Assembly (NCBI GenBank): GCA_021806765.1
Contig: JAJZQR010000086.1
Span: 1 to 18,588 of the forward strand
DNA: 18,588 bases
Source of the DNA: Chloroflexota bacterium
GTDB taxonomy: Bacteria > Chloroflexota > UBA6077
Direction of reading: 5' to 3'
The notes under the pieces were generated by a model that was not told where the DNA came from, ran no database searches, and saw nothing but the letters and a program-made list of their open reading frames with translations. Of the stretch, positions 1-6,746 are shown piece after piece (position 1 is the first letter of the stretch; the number at the start of each line of letters is the position of its first letter). The translations under genes and the position numbers were made by a program.

Positions 1-924
1 AACGCCGCCATCAGGTCGGTGGTCAGGTCGGGGATCGACCACGGGATGGAGGTGCTGGGGGTCAATCGAGGCTTCGCCGGCCTGGTGGAGGGAGAGCTGA
101 CGCCCCTTTCCGCTCGCGATGTGGGCGGTATCATCCAGCGTGGGGGCACCATCCTGGGCAGCGCCCGCAGCCCCCAGTTCCGAACGGAGGAGGGACGGAG
201 GCAGGCGCTGGTCCACCTGGCGGAGCAGGGCGTGGAGGGGCTGGTGGTCATCGGGGGCAACGGCTCCCAGTCCGGGGCCTACGCCCTCCTGCAGATGGGC
301 TTCCCTGTGGTGGGGGTGGCCTCCACCATCGACAACGACCTGGTGGGCTCCGACATCACCATCGGAGTCGATACCGCCCTCAATACGGCCCTGGAGGCCA
401 TCGACCGGATCAAGGATACCGCCTCCTCTCACCACCGGGCCTTCGTGGTGGAGGTGATGGGCAGGGAGTGCGGCTACCTGGCACTGATGGCCGGCATCGC
501 CGGGGGGGCCGAGATGGTGGTGATCCCGGAGGTACCCACGGACCCCGACGCGGTGGCCGGGGAGTTGCGGGCAGCCTATGCCCGGGGCAAGCCCCACGCT
601 ATCGTGGTGGTAGCCGAGGGTGCCAGCTGCAACGCGGCGGAGCTGCAGGAGCATTTCAGGACCCACCAGGACAAGCTCGGCTTCGAACTGCGGGCCACCA
701 TTCTCGGACACGTACAGCGGGGCGGCAGCCCTACCGCCTTCGACCGGCTGCTGGCCTCTCGCCTGGGGGCGCGGGCAGCGGAGCTGCTATCCGAAGGGGA
801 AATCGGCCAGCTGGTAGGTCTCATCCGGGATCAGGTGACCACCACCCCTCTAGAGCAGGTGGCCGGCCGGCGGAAGCCCATCAACATGGAGCTGTACCGG
901 CTGGCCAACGTCCTCTCGGCGTAG
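1..924 (+). CDS. pfkA: 6-phosphofructokinase (ATP-type), 5'-truncated by window edge
   Basis: Catalyses ATP-dependent phosphorylation of fructose 6-phosphate in glycolysis (cytoplasm). The frame is open from base 1 (NAAIRSVVRSG...), which matches the start of family members just after the GGDAPGMN loop, so roughly 15-20 N-terminal residues lie upstream. The GTG at 19 is internal, not the start. Visible motifs are GGNGS (nucleotide loop), STIDNDLVGSD with the catalytic Asp, EVMGRECG and GHVQRGGSPTAFDR. In E. coli numbering, position 104 is Gly and 124 is Ser; pyrophosphate-dependent enzymes usually have Asp and Lys there, so ATP is the predicted donor. The usual Asp of GGDGS is Asn, seen in other bacterial PFKs. 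The stop is followed within 40 bp by a repeat composite. The family call is very secure; the donor is inferred. Confidence 0.95.
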   Translation, partial: NAAIRSVVRSGIDHGMEVLGVNRGFAGLVEGELTPLSARDVGGIIQRGGTILGSARSPQFRTEEGRRQALVHLAEQGVEGLVVIGGNGSQSGAYALLQMGFPVVGVASTIDNDLVGSDITIGVDTALNTALEAIDRIKDTASSHHRAFVVEVMGRECGYLALMAGIAGGAEMVVIPEVPTDPDAVAGELRAAYARGKPHAIVVVAEGASCNAAELQEHFRTHQDKLGFELRATILGHVQRGGSPTAFDRLLASRLGARAAELLSEGEIGQLVGLIRDQVTTTPLEQVAGRRKPINMELYRLANVLSA

Positions 925-959
925 CAGCCAACCTTGCTCTCGTGCGGAAAGCGCCGGGG

Positions 960-1185
960 ACGCAACCACGAAGGCACTAAGCCACCAAGACTCACAAATG
1001 CCTCCCAAGCATCTAGCCTGGGATCGCGTGCACAATCCGTCGTCATGCCCGCGAAGGCGGGCATCCAGGGTCCTCTCCGAGCGGTGATGTCCTGGACCCC
1101 CGCTTTCGCGGGGGTGACGAAGGGCAGACTATCTGGGGCCAGTTGCTTAGGGATCCTTCGTGACCTGGTGACTTGGTGGTTTCCT
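960..1185. repeat. nested inverted-repeat composite downstream of pfkA
   Basis: Two inverted repeats sit one inside the other. The outer arms (about 964-989 and 1155-1181) are imperfect reverse complements built on CTTCGTG...CTTGGTGGTT. The inner arms (1041-1069 and 1091-1119) are near-perfect reverse complements, from CGTCATGCCCGCGAAGG to CTTTCGCGGGGGTGACG. The inner unit is the widespread intergenic repeat that, when mistranslated, gives 'VMPAKAGIQ' peptides. No transposase is present, so this is a REP/MITE-like non-coding element. The gap 925-1233 holds this composite plus a small hairpin (about 1195-1214, ACGGG/CCCGT) just before the next gene. Confidence 0.8.
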
Positions 1186-1233
1186 TGCGGGACGGACGGG
1201 GGCTACAGCCCGTCGAAAAACACGAGGCGCGGG

Positions 1234-2445
1234 TTGGCAAACGGGGTTGAGGCAAACCGAGAACAGGCCGGGAAGACCGCGGCTGGGCAGGGCAGCCGCT
1301 GGATCCTCCTGGGTTGCTGCGCCACCCATCTGGTGACCGACGGCTTGAACAACGCCGTCTACCCGCTCCTGCCCCTGATAGCCCTGGACCTCGGACTCAG
1401 CTACACCGCCGTGGGCTCCCTCCGGACGGCCCTGATCGCCAGCACCAGCATCCTCCAGATCCCCGCGGGCTACCTGGCCGACTGGATCCCCGAGACGGTG
1501 CTGTTGAGCGCCGGCATGCTCTGGATGTCGGTGGGCTTCGCCGCCCTGGCCCTGGCCGCCGGCTTCTGGCAGCTGCTGGCCCTCATCACTGCCGCGGGTA
1601 TAGGGGGCAACGTGCAGCACCCCGTCGCCACCGCCATCGTCTCCAAGGTCTACGAGGAAGGGGGGCGAGGGAAAGCGGTCAGCAGCCTCAACTTCGCCGG
1701 AGACCTGGGGAAGGTGATCCTCCCCTCGGTGGCTGGGCTCGTCGCCATCGCCTTCGGCTGGAGAGGGGCCATGCTGGCCCTGGGGATCCTCGGCATGGTC
1801 GCCTCCCTCGGCTACGCTCTGGCCGTGCGGAGGTTGAAGAGCGACACGGGGCGACAGAGATCTTCCGACCAGAAGGTGAAGGGATGGGGGATCCAGAAGC
1901 CCCTCGCCTTCACCCTGCTCACCTCCATCGGGATCATCGACAACAGTACCCGGGTGGGGGTTATGACCTTCCTGCCCTTCCTGATGACCGACAAGGGGTT
2001 GGATACCGCCAGGGTGAGCTTCCTGCTGACCCTGGTCTTCGCCTTTGGCGCCGCCGGCAAGCTGGGCTGCGGCTTCCTGGCCGACCGCTTCGGCAACGTG
2101 GGGGTGATCGTCATCACCGAGGCTGTCACCGCCCTCGCCATCCTGGCGGCCATACCGGTCGATCCCCTCCTGTTGATCCCCGTCCTGGCGGCCCTCGGCT
2201 TCGTGGGCAACGGCACCTCCTCGGCCCTCTACTCGGCGGTTGCCGAGATGGTGCACGTGGAGAAGCGGGCCCGCGGCTACGGTCTCTTCTACACCCTCAC
2301 CCTGGGGGTGGGCGTCCTGGCCCCCCTGCTGTACGGGGCCCTGGCCGACGCGGACGGCGTCCCCAGCTCCTTCGTCGCCATGGCCGCCGTCACCCTCGTA
2401 ACCCTGCCCATGGCCTTCCTCATGGGACGAAGCGCCGAGGGCTGA
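1234..2445 (+). CDS. MFS transporter, fosmidomycin-resistance (Fsr)-like
   Basis: Predicted 12-helix major facilitator exporter of about 403 aa in the cytoplasmic membrane. The early segment HLVTDGLNNAVYPLLPL, followed by NVQHPVATAIVSK and LNFAGDLGK, resembles the Fsr-like branch, where an 'HP' motif and an 'N..G..G' motif are conserved. An internal hydrophilic loop around residues 195-215 (RRLKSDTGRQRSSDQKVKG) separates the two six-helix halves. I place the start at TTG 1234, with GAGG at 1224-1227 and a 6-nt spacer. The frame is open upstream to 934, but that part translates the repeat composite and is not protein. The substrate cannot be told; drug or metabolite efflux is the family norm. 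The stop codon TGA is itself the first unit of a heptamer array. Confidence 0.85.
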   Translation: MANGVEANREQAGKTAAGQGSRWILLGCCATHLVTDGLNNAVYPLLPLIALDLGLSYTAVGSLRTALIASTSILQIPAGYLADWIPETVLLSAGMLWMSVGFAALALAAGFWQLLALITAAGIGGNVQHPVATAIVSKVYEEGGRGKAVSSLNFAGDLGKVILPSVAGLVAIAFGWRGAMLALGILGMVASLGYALAVRRLKSDTGRQRSSDQKVKGWGIQKPLAFTLLTSIGIIDNSTRVGVMTFLPFLMTDKGLDTARVSFLLTLVFAFGAAGKLGCGFLADRFGNVGVIVITEAVTALAILAAIPVDPLLLIPVLAALGFVGNGTSSALYSAVAEMVHVEKRARGYGLFYTLTLGVGVLAPLLYGALADADGVPSSFVAMAAVTLVTLPMAFLMGRSAEG

Positions 2446-2519
2446 GTTCTGGGTTCTGGGTGCTGGGTGCTGCGTCCTGGGTGCTGGGTGCTGCGTCCTG
2501 GGTGCTGGGTGCTGGAGCC
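2443..2519. repeat. heptamer tandem array (TGGGTGC family), 11 units
   Basis: Eleven consecutive 7-bp units beginning TGAGTTC, TGGGTTC, TGGGTGC, TGGGTGC, TGCGTCC. The middle has a higher-order 21-bp period (TGGGTGC, TGGGTGC, TGCGTCC). The first unit contains the MFS stop codon. The same unit types recur at 5414-5454. The array resembles the heptanucleotide short tandem repeats described in cyanobacteria. Confidence 0.85.
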
Positions 2520-2591
2520 CTCACCCCGTGGACCCGTGACATGCCCTCTGGTGTGTCCATGCTCTGGCCGGTCCACGCCTCTCCCTGCACC

Positions 2592-2619
2592 GTAGAGACG
2601 CGACATGTCGCGTCTCTAC
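2592..2619. repeat. 28-bp perfect palindrome
   Basis: Each 14-base arm reads GTAGAGACGCGACA, with no spacer. It could form a hairpin in RNA from either strand, but no T-tract follows, so it is not a classical terminator. It lies in the 409-bp gap between the MFS gene and ald. Confidence 0.85.
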
Positions 2620-2642
2620 AATCCGGGGGGAGGGGAATCCTT

Positions 2643-2740
2643 CTCCCCGTCTCCCCTTTCCCCGTCTCCCCTTTCCCCGTCCCCGCGTCCCCCCGTCCCC
2701 GTGTCTCCCCTTCTCTGCGTCCCCCTGTCTCCCCGTCCGG
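2643..2740. repeat. C-rich degenerate 7-8-bp tandem repeat
   Basis: A pyrimidine-rich stretch built of variants of GTCTCCCC, TTTCCCC, GTCCCCGC and GTCCCCCT with 7-8-bp spacing. One strand is almost pure C/T. No coding potential. It ends about 10 bp before the ald promoter. Confidence 0.75.
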
Positions 2741-2750
2741 CGTGAGACCC

Positions 2751-2779
2751 TTGCTGTCGGTTGACGCCGGGTCTAGAAT
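2751..2779 (+). promoter_or_regulatory. putative sigma-70-type promoter of ald
   Basis: A -35-like TTGCTG (2751-2756) and a -10-like TAGAAT (2774-2779) are separated by 17 bp. It lies 75 bp before the ald ATG, directly after the repeat block, in an otherwise featureless 110-bp leader. Sequence match only. Confidence 0.5.
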
Positions 2780-2854
2780 CTGAGCAGGGAGAAACCGGGA
2801 GGTTGCCGGCAGGTCCGAGGCAACTCGGGACCAGCCTGCGTTGGAGGATCGACG

Positions 2855-3964
2855 ATGATCATCGGGGTGCCCAAGGAGATCAAGGACAACGAATACCGGG
2901 TGGCCGCGACCCCCGGCGGGGTGGGACTGCTCGTCACCGCGGGGCATAAGGTGTTGGTAGAAACCAGGGCTGGTGAGGGAAGCGGCTTCACCGAAGATGA
3001 ATACGTGCGCGCCGGGGCGGTCCTGGTGGACCACGAGGACGCCTACCGTGAGGCCGATATGGTTCTGAAGGTGAAGGAGCCGCTGCCCTCCGAGTACAGA
3101 CTGTTCCGGGAAGGCTTGCTGCTGTTCACCTATCTCCACCTCGCGGCCGAGCCGGAACTCACCAGGGCCATGCTGGAGAAGAAGGTCATCGGCATCGCCT
3201 ACGAGACGGTGGAGATGCCGGATCGATCGCTGCCGCTGCTCATCCCCATGAGCGAGGTGGCCGGCCGCATGTCGATCCAGGTTGCGGCCCACTACCTGGA
3301 GGAGCCCCACGGCGGCCGCGGGAAGCTGCTGGGCGGGGTGCCCGGGGTACGTCCCTCCGACGTGGTGATCGTGGGCGCGGGCACCGTGGGGACCAACGCC
3401 GCCAAGATCGCCCTGGGGATGGGGGCCCACGTTACCCTGATAGACCGGGACCTCCACCGGCTGCGCTACCTGGACGAGGTGCTGCATGGCAACCTGACCA
3501 CCCTCAGCTCCAACCCCAGGAACATCGCCGACGCCGTTTCCATCGCCGACGCGGTGATCGGCTCCGTCCTGATCGCCGGTGCCAAGGCCCCGAAGCTGGT
3601 CACCAGGGAGATGGTCGCCACCATGAAGCAGGGGAGCGTGGTGATCGACGTGGCGGTGGACCAGGGAGGCTGCATCGAGACCTCCCACGTCACCAGCCAC
3701 AGCCATCCCACCTACCTGGTAGACGGGGTGGTCCACTACGCGGTACCCAACATGCCGGGGGCCGTTCCCAGGACCTCCACCTACGCCCTGTCTAACGCCA
3801 CCCTGCCCTACGCGGCGAAGCTGGCGAAGCTGGGCTTCGCCGAGGCCGTTCGGCAGATACCCGAGCTGGCCAAGGGCGTGAACATCTACAAGGGCAAGGT
3901 CACCTACCAGGGGGTCGCCGACGCCTTCGGCTACGAGTGCGTCCCCCTGGCAAAGCTGCTGTAG
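2855..3964 (+). CDS. ald: alanine dehydrogenase
   Basis: Interconverts L-alanine and pyruvate plus ammonium with NAD(H); soluble, normally hexameric. The 369-aa length is the family norm. N-terminal substrate domain: MIIGVPKEIKDNEYR with Arg15, then LKVKEP with Lys74 and FTYLHLAAE with His95, the residues that hold and protonate pyruvate. The Rossmann domain has VGAGTVG at 173-179 and Asp197 for the NAD ribose. DVAVDQGGC supplies the catalytic Asp269, and NMPGAVPRTSTYALSNAT is a family signature. Start ATG 2855 has GGAGG at 2843-2847 with a 7-nt spacer. It appears monocistronic, with its own promoter and a hairpin-forming repeat right after the stop. It may serve alanine catabolism or ammonium assimilation. 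Confidence 0.97.
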   Translation: MIIGVPKEIKDNEYRVAATPGGVGLLVTAGHKVLVETRAGEGSGFTEDEYVRAGAVLVDHEDAYREADMVLKVKEPLPSEYRLFREGLLLFTYLHLAAEPELTRAMLEKKVIGIAYETVEMPDRSLPLLIPMSEVAGRMSIQVAAHYLEEPHGGRGKLLGGVPGVRPSDVVIVGAGTVGTNAAKIALGMGAHVTLIDRDLHRLRYLDEVLHGNLTTLSSNPRNIADAVSIADAVIGSVLIAGAKAPKLVTREMVATMKQGSVVIDVAVDQGGCIETSHVTSHSHPTYLVDGVVHYAVPNMPGAVPRTSTYALSNATLPYAAKLAKLGFAEAVRQIPELAKGVNIYKGKVTYQGVADAFGYECVPLAKLL

Positions 3965-3968
3965 ACCA

Positions 3969-4028
3969 AGTGATGAGTGATGAGTGAGATCTCTGCAACT
4001 CATCACTCATCACTCATCACTCGTTACT
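3969..4028. repeat. inverted heptamer arrays between ald and trpB2; possible bidirectional terminator
   Basis: Left arm is GTGATGA repeated (3969-3988); right arm is CTCATCA repeated (3998-4024). The arms are reverse complements over at least 16 bp, with about 9 bases between. The repeat fills the whole gap between two convergent stop codons (3964 and 4033), so a hairpin in either transcript could end transcription, though there is no T-tract. Confidence 0.75.
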
Positions 4029-4032
4029 GGCT

Positions 4033-5400
4033 TTAGCCCATCTTCGGCAGGTCGGCCAGGGCCTCCTGCACCTTGGCCTCCGGGTACTCGTAGTCCTCCA
4101 GTTGCCCGGCGAAGTAGGCGTCGTAGGCGGCCATGTCGAAGTTGCCGTGGCCACTCAGGTTGAACAGGATGGTCTTAGCCTCGCCCGTCTCCTTGCACCT
4201 CAGGGCAGCATCCACGGCCGCCTTCACGGCGTGGGCCGACTCCGGCGCCACCACGAGCCCCTCGGTTCGCGCGAACTGCACCGCCGCGGCAAAGACCCCC
4301 ATCTGGGCCAGGGCCACCGCGTCGATCAGCTTCTGGTCGTAGAGGGCGCTCACCAGGGGCGCCATGCCGTGGTAGCGGAGACCGCCCGCGTGGATGCCGG
4401 CCGGCATGAAGCCGTGGCCCAGGGTGTACATCTTGGCCACCGGCGCCAGCTTGGCGGTGTCGCCGAAGTCGTAGGCGTACACCCCCTTGGTGAGGGTGGG
4501 GCAAGCCGCGGGCTCGGCGGCGATGAACTGGACCTTCTTCCCGGCCAGCCGGTCCTGCACGAAGGGGAAGGCGATCCCGCCGAAGTTGCTGCCACCGCCT
4601 ACGCAGCCCACCACGATGTCCGGGTAGTCGTCCACCTTCTCCAGCTGCTTCTTCGCCTCCTGGCCGATCACGGTCTGGTGCAGCAGGACGTGGTTGAGCA
4701 CGCTCCCCAGGGAGTAGTGGGTATCCTCCCGGGTGGCCGCATCCTCCACGGCCTCGCTGATGGCGATGCCGAGGCTCCCTCTCGACTCGGGATCCATCTC
4801 CAGGATGGCCCGGCCGGCGGCGGTGTCCCGGCTGGGGCTGGGCACCACCGTGGCACCGAAGGTCTCGATCAGGGAGCGGCGGTAGGGCTTCTGGTGGTAG
4901 CTCACCTTCACCATATACACCTTGCACTCCAGATCGAAGAAGGAGCAGGCCATGGAGAGGGCGCTGCCCCACTGCCCGGCGCCCGTCTCGGTCGAGAGTC
5001 GCTTGATCCCCTCCAGCTTGTTGTAGTAGGCCTGGGCCACGGAGGTGTTCAGCTTGTGGCTGCCGGCCGGACTGGCGCCCTCGTACTTGTAGTAGATCTT
5101 GGCCGGGGTATCCAGCGCCTTCTCCAGCTTTCGAGCCCGGTAGAGGGGCGTCGGCCTCCAGAGCCGGTAGATATCCTGCACCTCCTCGGGGATCTCCACG
5201 TACCGCTCCTGGGAGACCTCCTGCTGGATCAGCGCCATGGGGAAGAGGGGCGCCAGGTCCTGGGGGCCCAGCGGCTGGCCCGTGCCCGGGTGGAGGGGCG
5301 GGTCCAGCGGCTTCGGCAGGTCGGCCGCGACGTTGTACCAGGAGGTAGGCATCTCGCTCTCGGTCAGCAGTATCTTGGTGGCGCGCTGTGCAGCGTTCAT
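4033..5400 (-). CDS. trpB: TrpB2-type tryptophan synthase beta chain, PLP-dependent
   Basis: Condenses indole with L-serine to give L-tryptophan using pyridoxal phosphate. At 455 aa with a long N-terminal extension ([19 protein letters not shown]...), it is TrpB2-class rather than the roughly 400-aa TrpB1 that pairs with TrpA. PLP lysine is Lys116 in AGSHKLNTS. Catalytic Glu138 is in TETGAGQWG, where TrpB1 has GQHG; Trp here is typical of TrpB2. The phosphate-binding loop is [10 protein letters not shown]. Start ATG 5400 has GGAGG with a 6-nt spacer. No trpA or other trp gene is in the window. A tryptophan-specific T-box leader lies upstream on the same strand, which supports a genuine role in tryptophan supply. 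TrpB2 proteins are thought to work alone, perhaps in indole salvage. Confidence 0.93.
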   Translation of the reverse strand: MNAAQRATKILLTESEMPTSWYNVAADLPKPLDPPLHPGTGQPLGPQDLAPLFPMALIQQEVSQERYVEIPEEVQDIYRLWRPTPLYRARKLEKALDTPAKIYYKYEGASPAGSHKLNTSVAQAYYNKLEGIKRLSTETGAGQWGSALSMACSFFDLECKVYMVKVSYHQKPYRRSLIETFGATVVPSPSRDTAAGRAILEMDPESRGSLGIAISEAVEDAATREDTHYSLGSVLNHVLLHQTVIGQEAKKQLEKVDDYPDIVVGCVGGGSNFGGIAFPFVQDRLAGKKVQFIAAEPAACPTLTKGVYAYDFGDTAKLAPVAKMYTLGHGFMPAGIHAGGLRYHGMAPLVSALYDQKLIDAVALAQMGVFAAAVQFARTEGLVVAPESAHAVKAAVDAALRCKETGEAKTILFNLSGHGNFDMAAYDAYFAGQLEDYEYPEAKVQEALADLPKMG

Positions 5401-5413
5401 CTTCTGCCTCCAT

Positions 5414-5454
5414 CAGTTCTGAGTTCTGAGTTCTGAGTTCTGGGTGCTGAGTGC
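5414..5454. repeat. heptamer tandem array (TGAGTTC family)
   Basis: Units TGAGTTC three times, then TGGGTGC and TGAGTGC, preceded by a partial unit. It is the same family and orientation as the array at 2443-2519. It lies 14 bp upstream of the trpB2 start codon, inside its mRNA leader. Confidence 0.8.
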
Positions 5455-5474
5455 CGGTGTTACCACGCTCGGAA

Positions 5475-5498
5475 GGGGCGGCCGGCCGGCCGCCCCTG
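5475..5498. repeat. 24-bp perfect GC palindrome in the trpB2 leader
   Basis: Two 12-base arms (AGGGGCGGCCGG and its reverse complement) with no spacer, 75 bp before trpB2. It would form a very stable hairpin in the mRNA. No T-tract follows on the minus strand. Confidence 0.7.
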
Positions 5499-5615
5499 CT
5501 GCCACGAGCCGGGTGAGGAGGACAGCATCCTTCGACGGGCCCTGTAACCGCCCGCCTCGCCGGAAGCCACCGCCGTCACCCGTTTCATCCCTCTTCGCTC
5601 CAACCTGGCCGTTCG

Positions 5616-5654
5616 ACACAAAACAAAAAGCCCCTCGTCCTAGGGACGAGAGGC
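5616..5654 (-). terminator. T-box-regulated intrinsic terminator
   Basis: On the minus strand an 11-bp stem (GCCTCTCGTCC / GGACGAGGGGC, one T-G wobble) closes a 3-nt CTA loop and is followed by TTTTTGTTTTGTG. Its 5' side lies just after the T-box motif, the standard arrangement in which an antiterminator competes with it. Confidence 0.88.
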
Positions 5655-5936
5655 ATTGCCTTCGTGGTGCCACCCCGGTTGCCACAGGCGGATAGGTCTA
5701 AGGTAACACCGCCTACGGCATCTCTTTACAGGTACGGGAGATATCTCATCTCCGATACCCGGCGCCCTGATAACGGGGGCCCAATCCGGCACGGCCTACT
5801 CGGGTATGACCCTTTGGGCCTGCAACTCCCGGGTCCATTCGTCGACGCACCTGGTACCGGCTCTCACCAACCCCGGCTCTCTGACCCACGGCGCTGCCGC
5901 TTACTAGTCCCGTTCAACGTCTTTGCGCGATAGATT
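5625..5936 (-). ncRNA. T-box leader (riboswitch), tryptophan-specific
   Basis: A tRNA-sensing leader on the minus strand. The conserved T-box is at 5663-5680, reading AACCGGGGTGGCACCACG. Upstream, Stem I elements appear in canonical order: AGTA of the specifier-loop turn, the AGAGAG bulge, GGTTGGTGAGAGCC of the distal loop region, then GAATGGACC. In the last element the specifier codon TGG (5835-5837) is preceded by GAA and followed by A. The bulge UGGC expects a tRNA ending GCCA; bacterial tRNA-Trp has discriminator G, so both contacts agree. Uncharged tRNA-Trp should stabilise the antiterminator and allow readthrough into trpB2. The leader ends about 220 bp before that gene. The minus strand carries no other gene between them. 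Confidence 0.92.
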
Positions 5937-5942
5937 ATGGTG

Positions 5943-5971
5943 AGTATACACATGCCCGAGGGCCGAATCAA
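5943..5971 (-). promoter_or_regulatory. sigma-70-type promoter of the T-box/trpB2 transcript
   Basis: On the minus strand TTGATT (5966-5971) and TATACT (5943-5948) are separated by exactly 17 bp. The predicted transcription start near 5936 is just upstream of the T-box Stem I. This is the best promoter match in the window. Confidence 0.75.
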
Positions 5972-5986
5972 GCTATCAGCTCGGAA

Positions 5987-6081
5987 AATGTAGCCGCACC
6001 CTTTACGGGTGCGCGTGCCTCGTGGGACCAAATGGTGCTGCACCACGGCGTCACGCGCAGGCTGAAGCCTGCGGCTACATT
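5987..6081. repeat. palindromic MITE-like element, copy 1
   Basis: 95-bp element with perfect 12-bp terminal inverted repeats AATGTAGCCGCA. Each end folds into its own hairpin (GCACCC/GGGTGC on the left, CGCAGGCT/AGCCTGCG on the right). It starts 16 bp after the hsp20 stop and ends 15 bp from the T-box promoter. A second copy is at 12727-12820. Confidence 0.8.
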
Positions 6082-6097
6082 CTCCACCGGCCGGCTG

Positions 6098-6622
6098 CTA
6101 ACGACCCTGGGAGGCCTTCTCCCGCTCCAGCCCCTGGGGGCTGTGATGAGTCTCGCCACCCGTGAGGGAGCGGTCCTCCACGGTCCGCACGTGGATCCGT
6201 TTCGGCATGACCGACTCGGACTTCCGCAGGTTGACCGTCAGCACCCCGTTGTCCAGGGTAGCGATGATGTGGTTGGTGTCCACCGGGAAGAGGAGTTCGA
6301 TAGTGCGACCGTAGGGTCCGTAGTCCCACTCCTTCACCAGGTAGTCCCGATCCTCCTGCCCGGGAGTGCGGCGGCCCCGCAGCGTCAGCACGTTCCCGGC
6401 GACGGTTAGCTCCACATCGTTGGCCTGCAGCCCGGGCATGGGAACGATGATCATCAGCCCCTCGGGCAGTTCGAACATGTTGACGGGCACCCACTGCTCC
6501 TCGCCCAGGCTGCGCATCCGCCCCGGGAAGAGCGAACGCCCAAAGATGCCTTCCCCAAACAACCGATCAATGGCGTCCCTCAGGGTCATCATCCCCAGGG
6601 GATCCGTTCGCCTCATACTCAT
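6098..6622 (-). CDS. small heat-shock protein, Hsp20/alpha-crystallin family
   Basis: ATP-independent holdase that binds unfolding proteins in the cytoplasm as large oligomers. 174 aa with the usual plan: a short N-terminal arm (MSMRRTDPLGMMTLRDAIDRL), an alpha-crystallin domain from about residue 45 to 140, and a hydrophilic tail. Hallmarks are VNMFELPEGLMIIVPMPGL, VAGNVLTLRGRR and the near-terminal ATLDNGVLTVNLRKSE (A-x-x-x-n-GVL). ATG 6622 has GGGAGGG upstream; ATG 6616 is an alternative two codons in. A GATAAT box lies upstream (minus strand, 6676-6681), but I see no matching -35 and no CIRCE operator. The family call is secure. Confidence 0.93.
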   Translation of the reverse strand: MSMRRTDPLGMMTLRDAIDRLFGEGIFGRSLFPGRMRSLGEEQWVPVNMFELPEGLMIIVPMPGLQANDVELTVAGNVLTLRGRRTPGQEDRDYLVKEWDYGPYGRTIELLFPVDTNHIIATLDNGVLTVNLRKSESVMPKRIHVRTVEDRSLTGGETHHSPQGLEREKASQGR

Positions 6623-6746
6623 CCTGCTCGTCCCTCCCTTCTCCGTTCGCCCGCTTGAGGAAAGGCCGGGGTAGCATTATCTGCGCCAGCAGGAGGCACG
6701 GGGATTGCGGCAAGCAGGAGAGACTCTCGAAAAGGAGAATGGGACA

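Noticed and set aside
934..1233. N-terminal extension of the MFS transporter
   Set aside because: The frame is open from 934 but translates the repeat composite (including the tell-tale VMPAKAGIQ peptide). A TTG at 1234 with GAGG gives a normal-size protein.
2443..2740. Possible CRISPR array
   Set aside because: Repeat units are 7-8 bp and directly adjacent, with no 25-40-bp spacers and no cas genes nearby.
2420..4006. 528-residue open frame antisense to ald and the repeat gap
   Set aside because: Its C-terminal part simply translates the heptamer arrays and the rest is the complement of ald.
4102..5436. 444-residue open frame antisense to trpB2
   Set aside because: Low-complexity His/Gly/Leu-rich translation typical of the complement of high-GC genes; trpB2 on the other strand is unmistakable.
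5413..5685. 90-residue open frame on minus between the T-box and trpB2
   Set aside because: It overlaps the T-box terminator and heptamer array, and its C-terminus translates the array (repeated Ser/Glu/Leu/Arg/Thr units). Not a credible gene.
5616..5936. tRNA or other RNA gene in the structured region
   Set aside because: No cloverleaf or CCA end; the T-box motif, specifier and terminator explain the structure fully.
6623..6746. CIRCE or other heat-shock operator before hsp20
   Set aside because: No TTAGCACTC/GAGTGCTAA arms are present; only a lone GATAAT box was seen.
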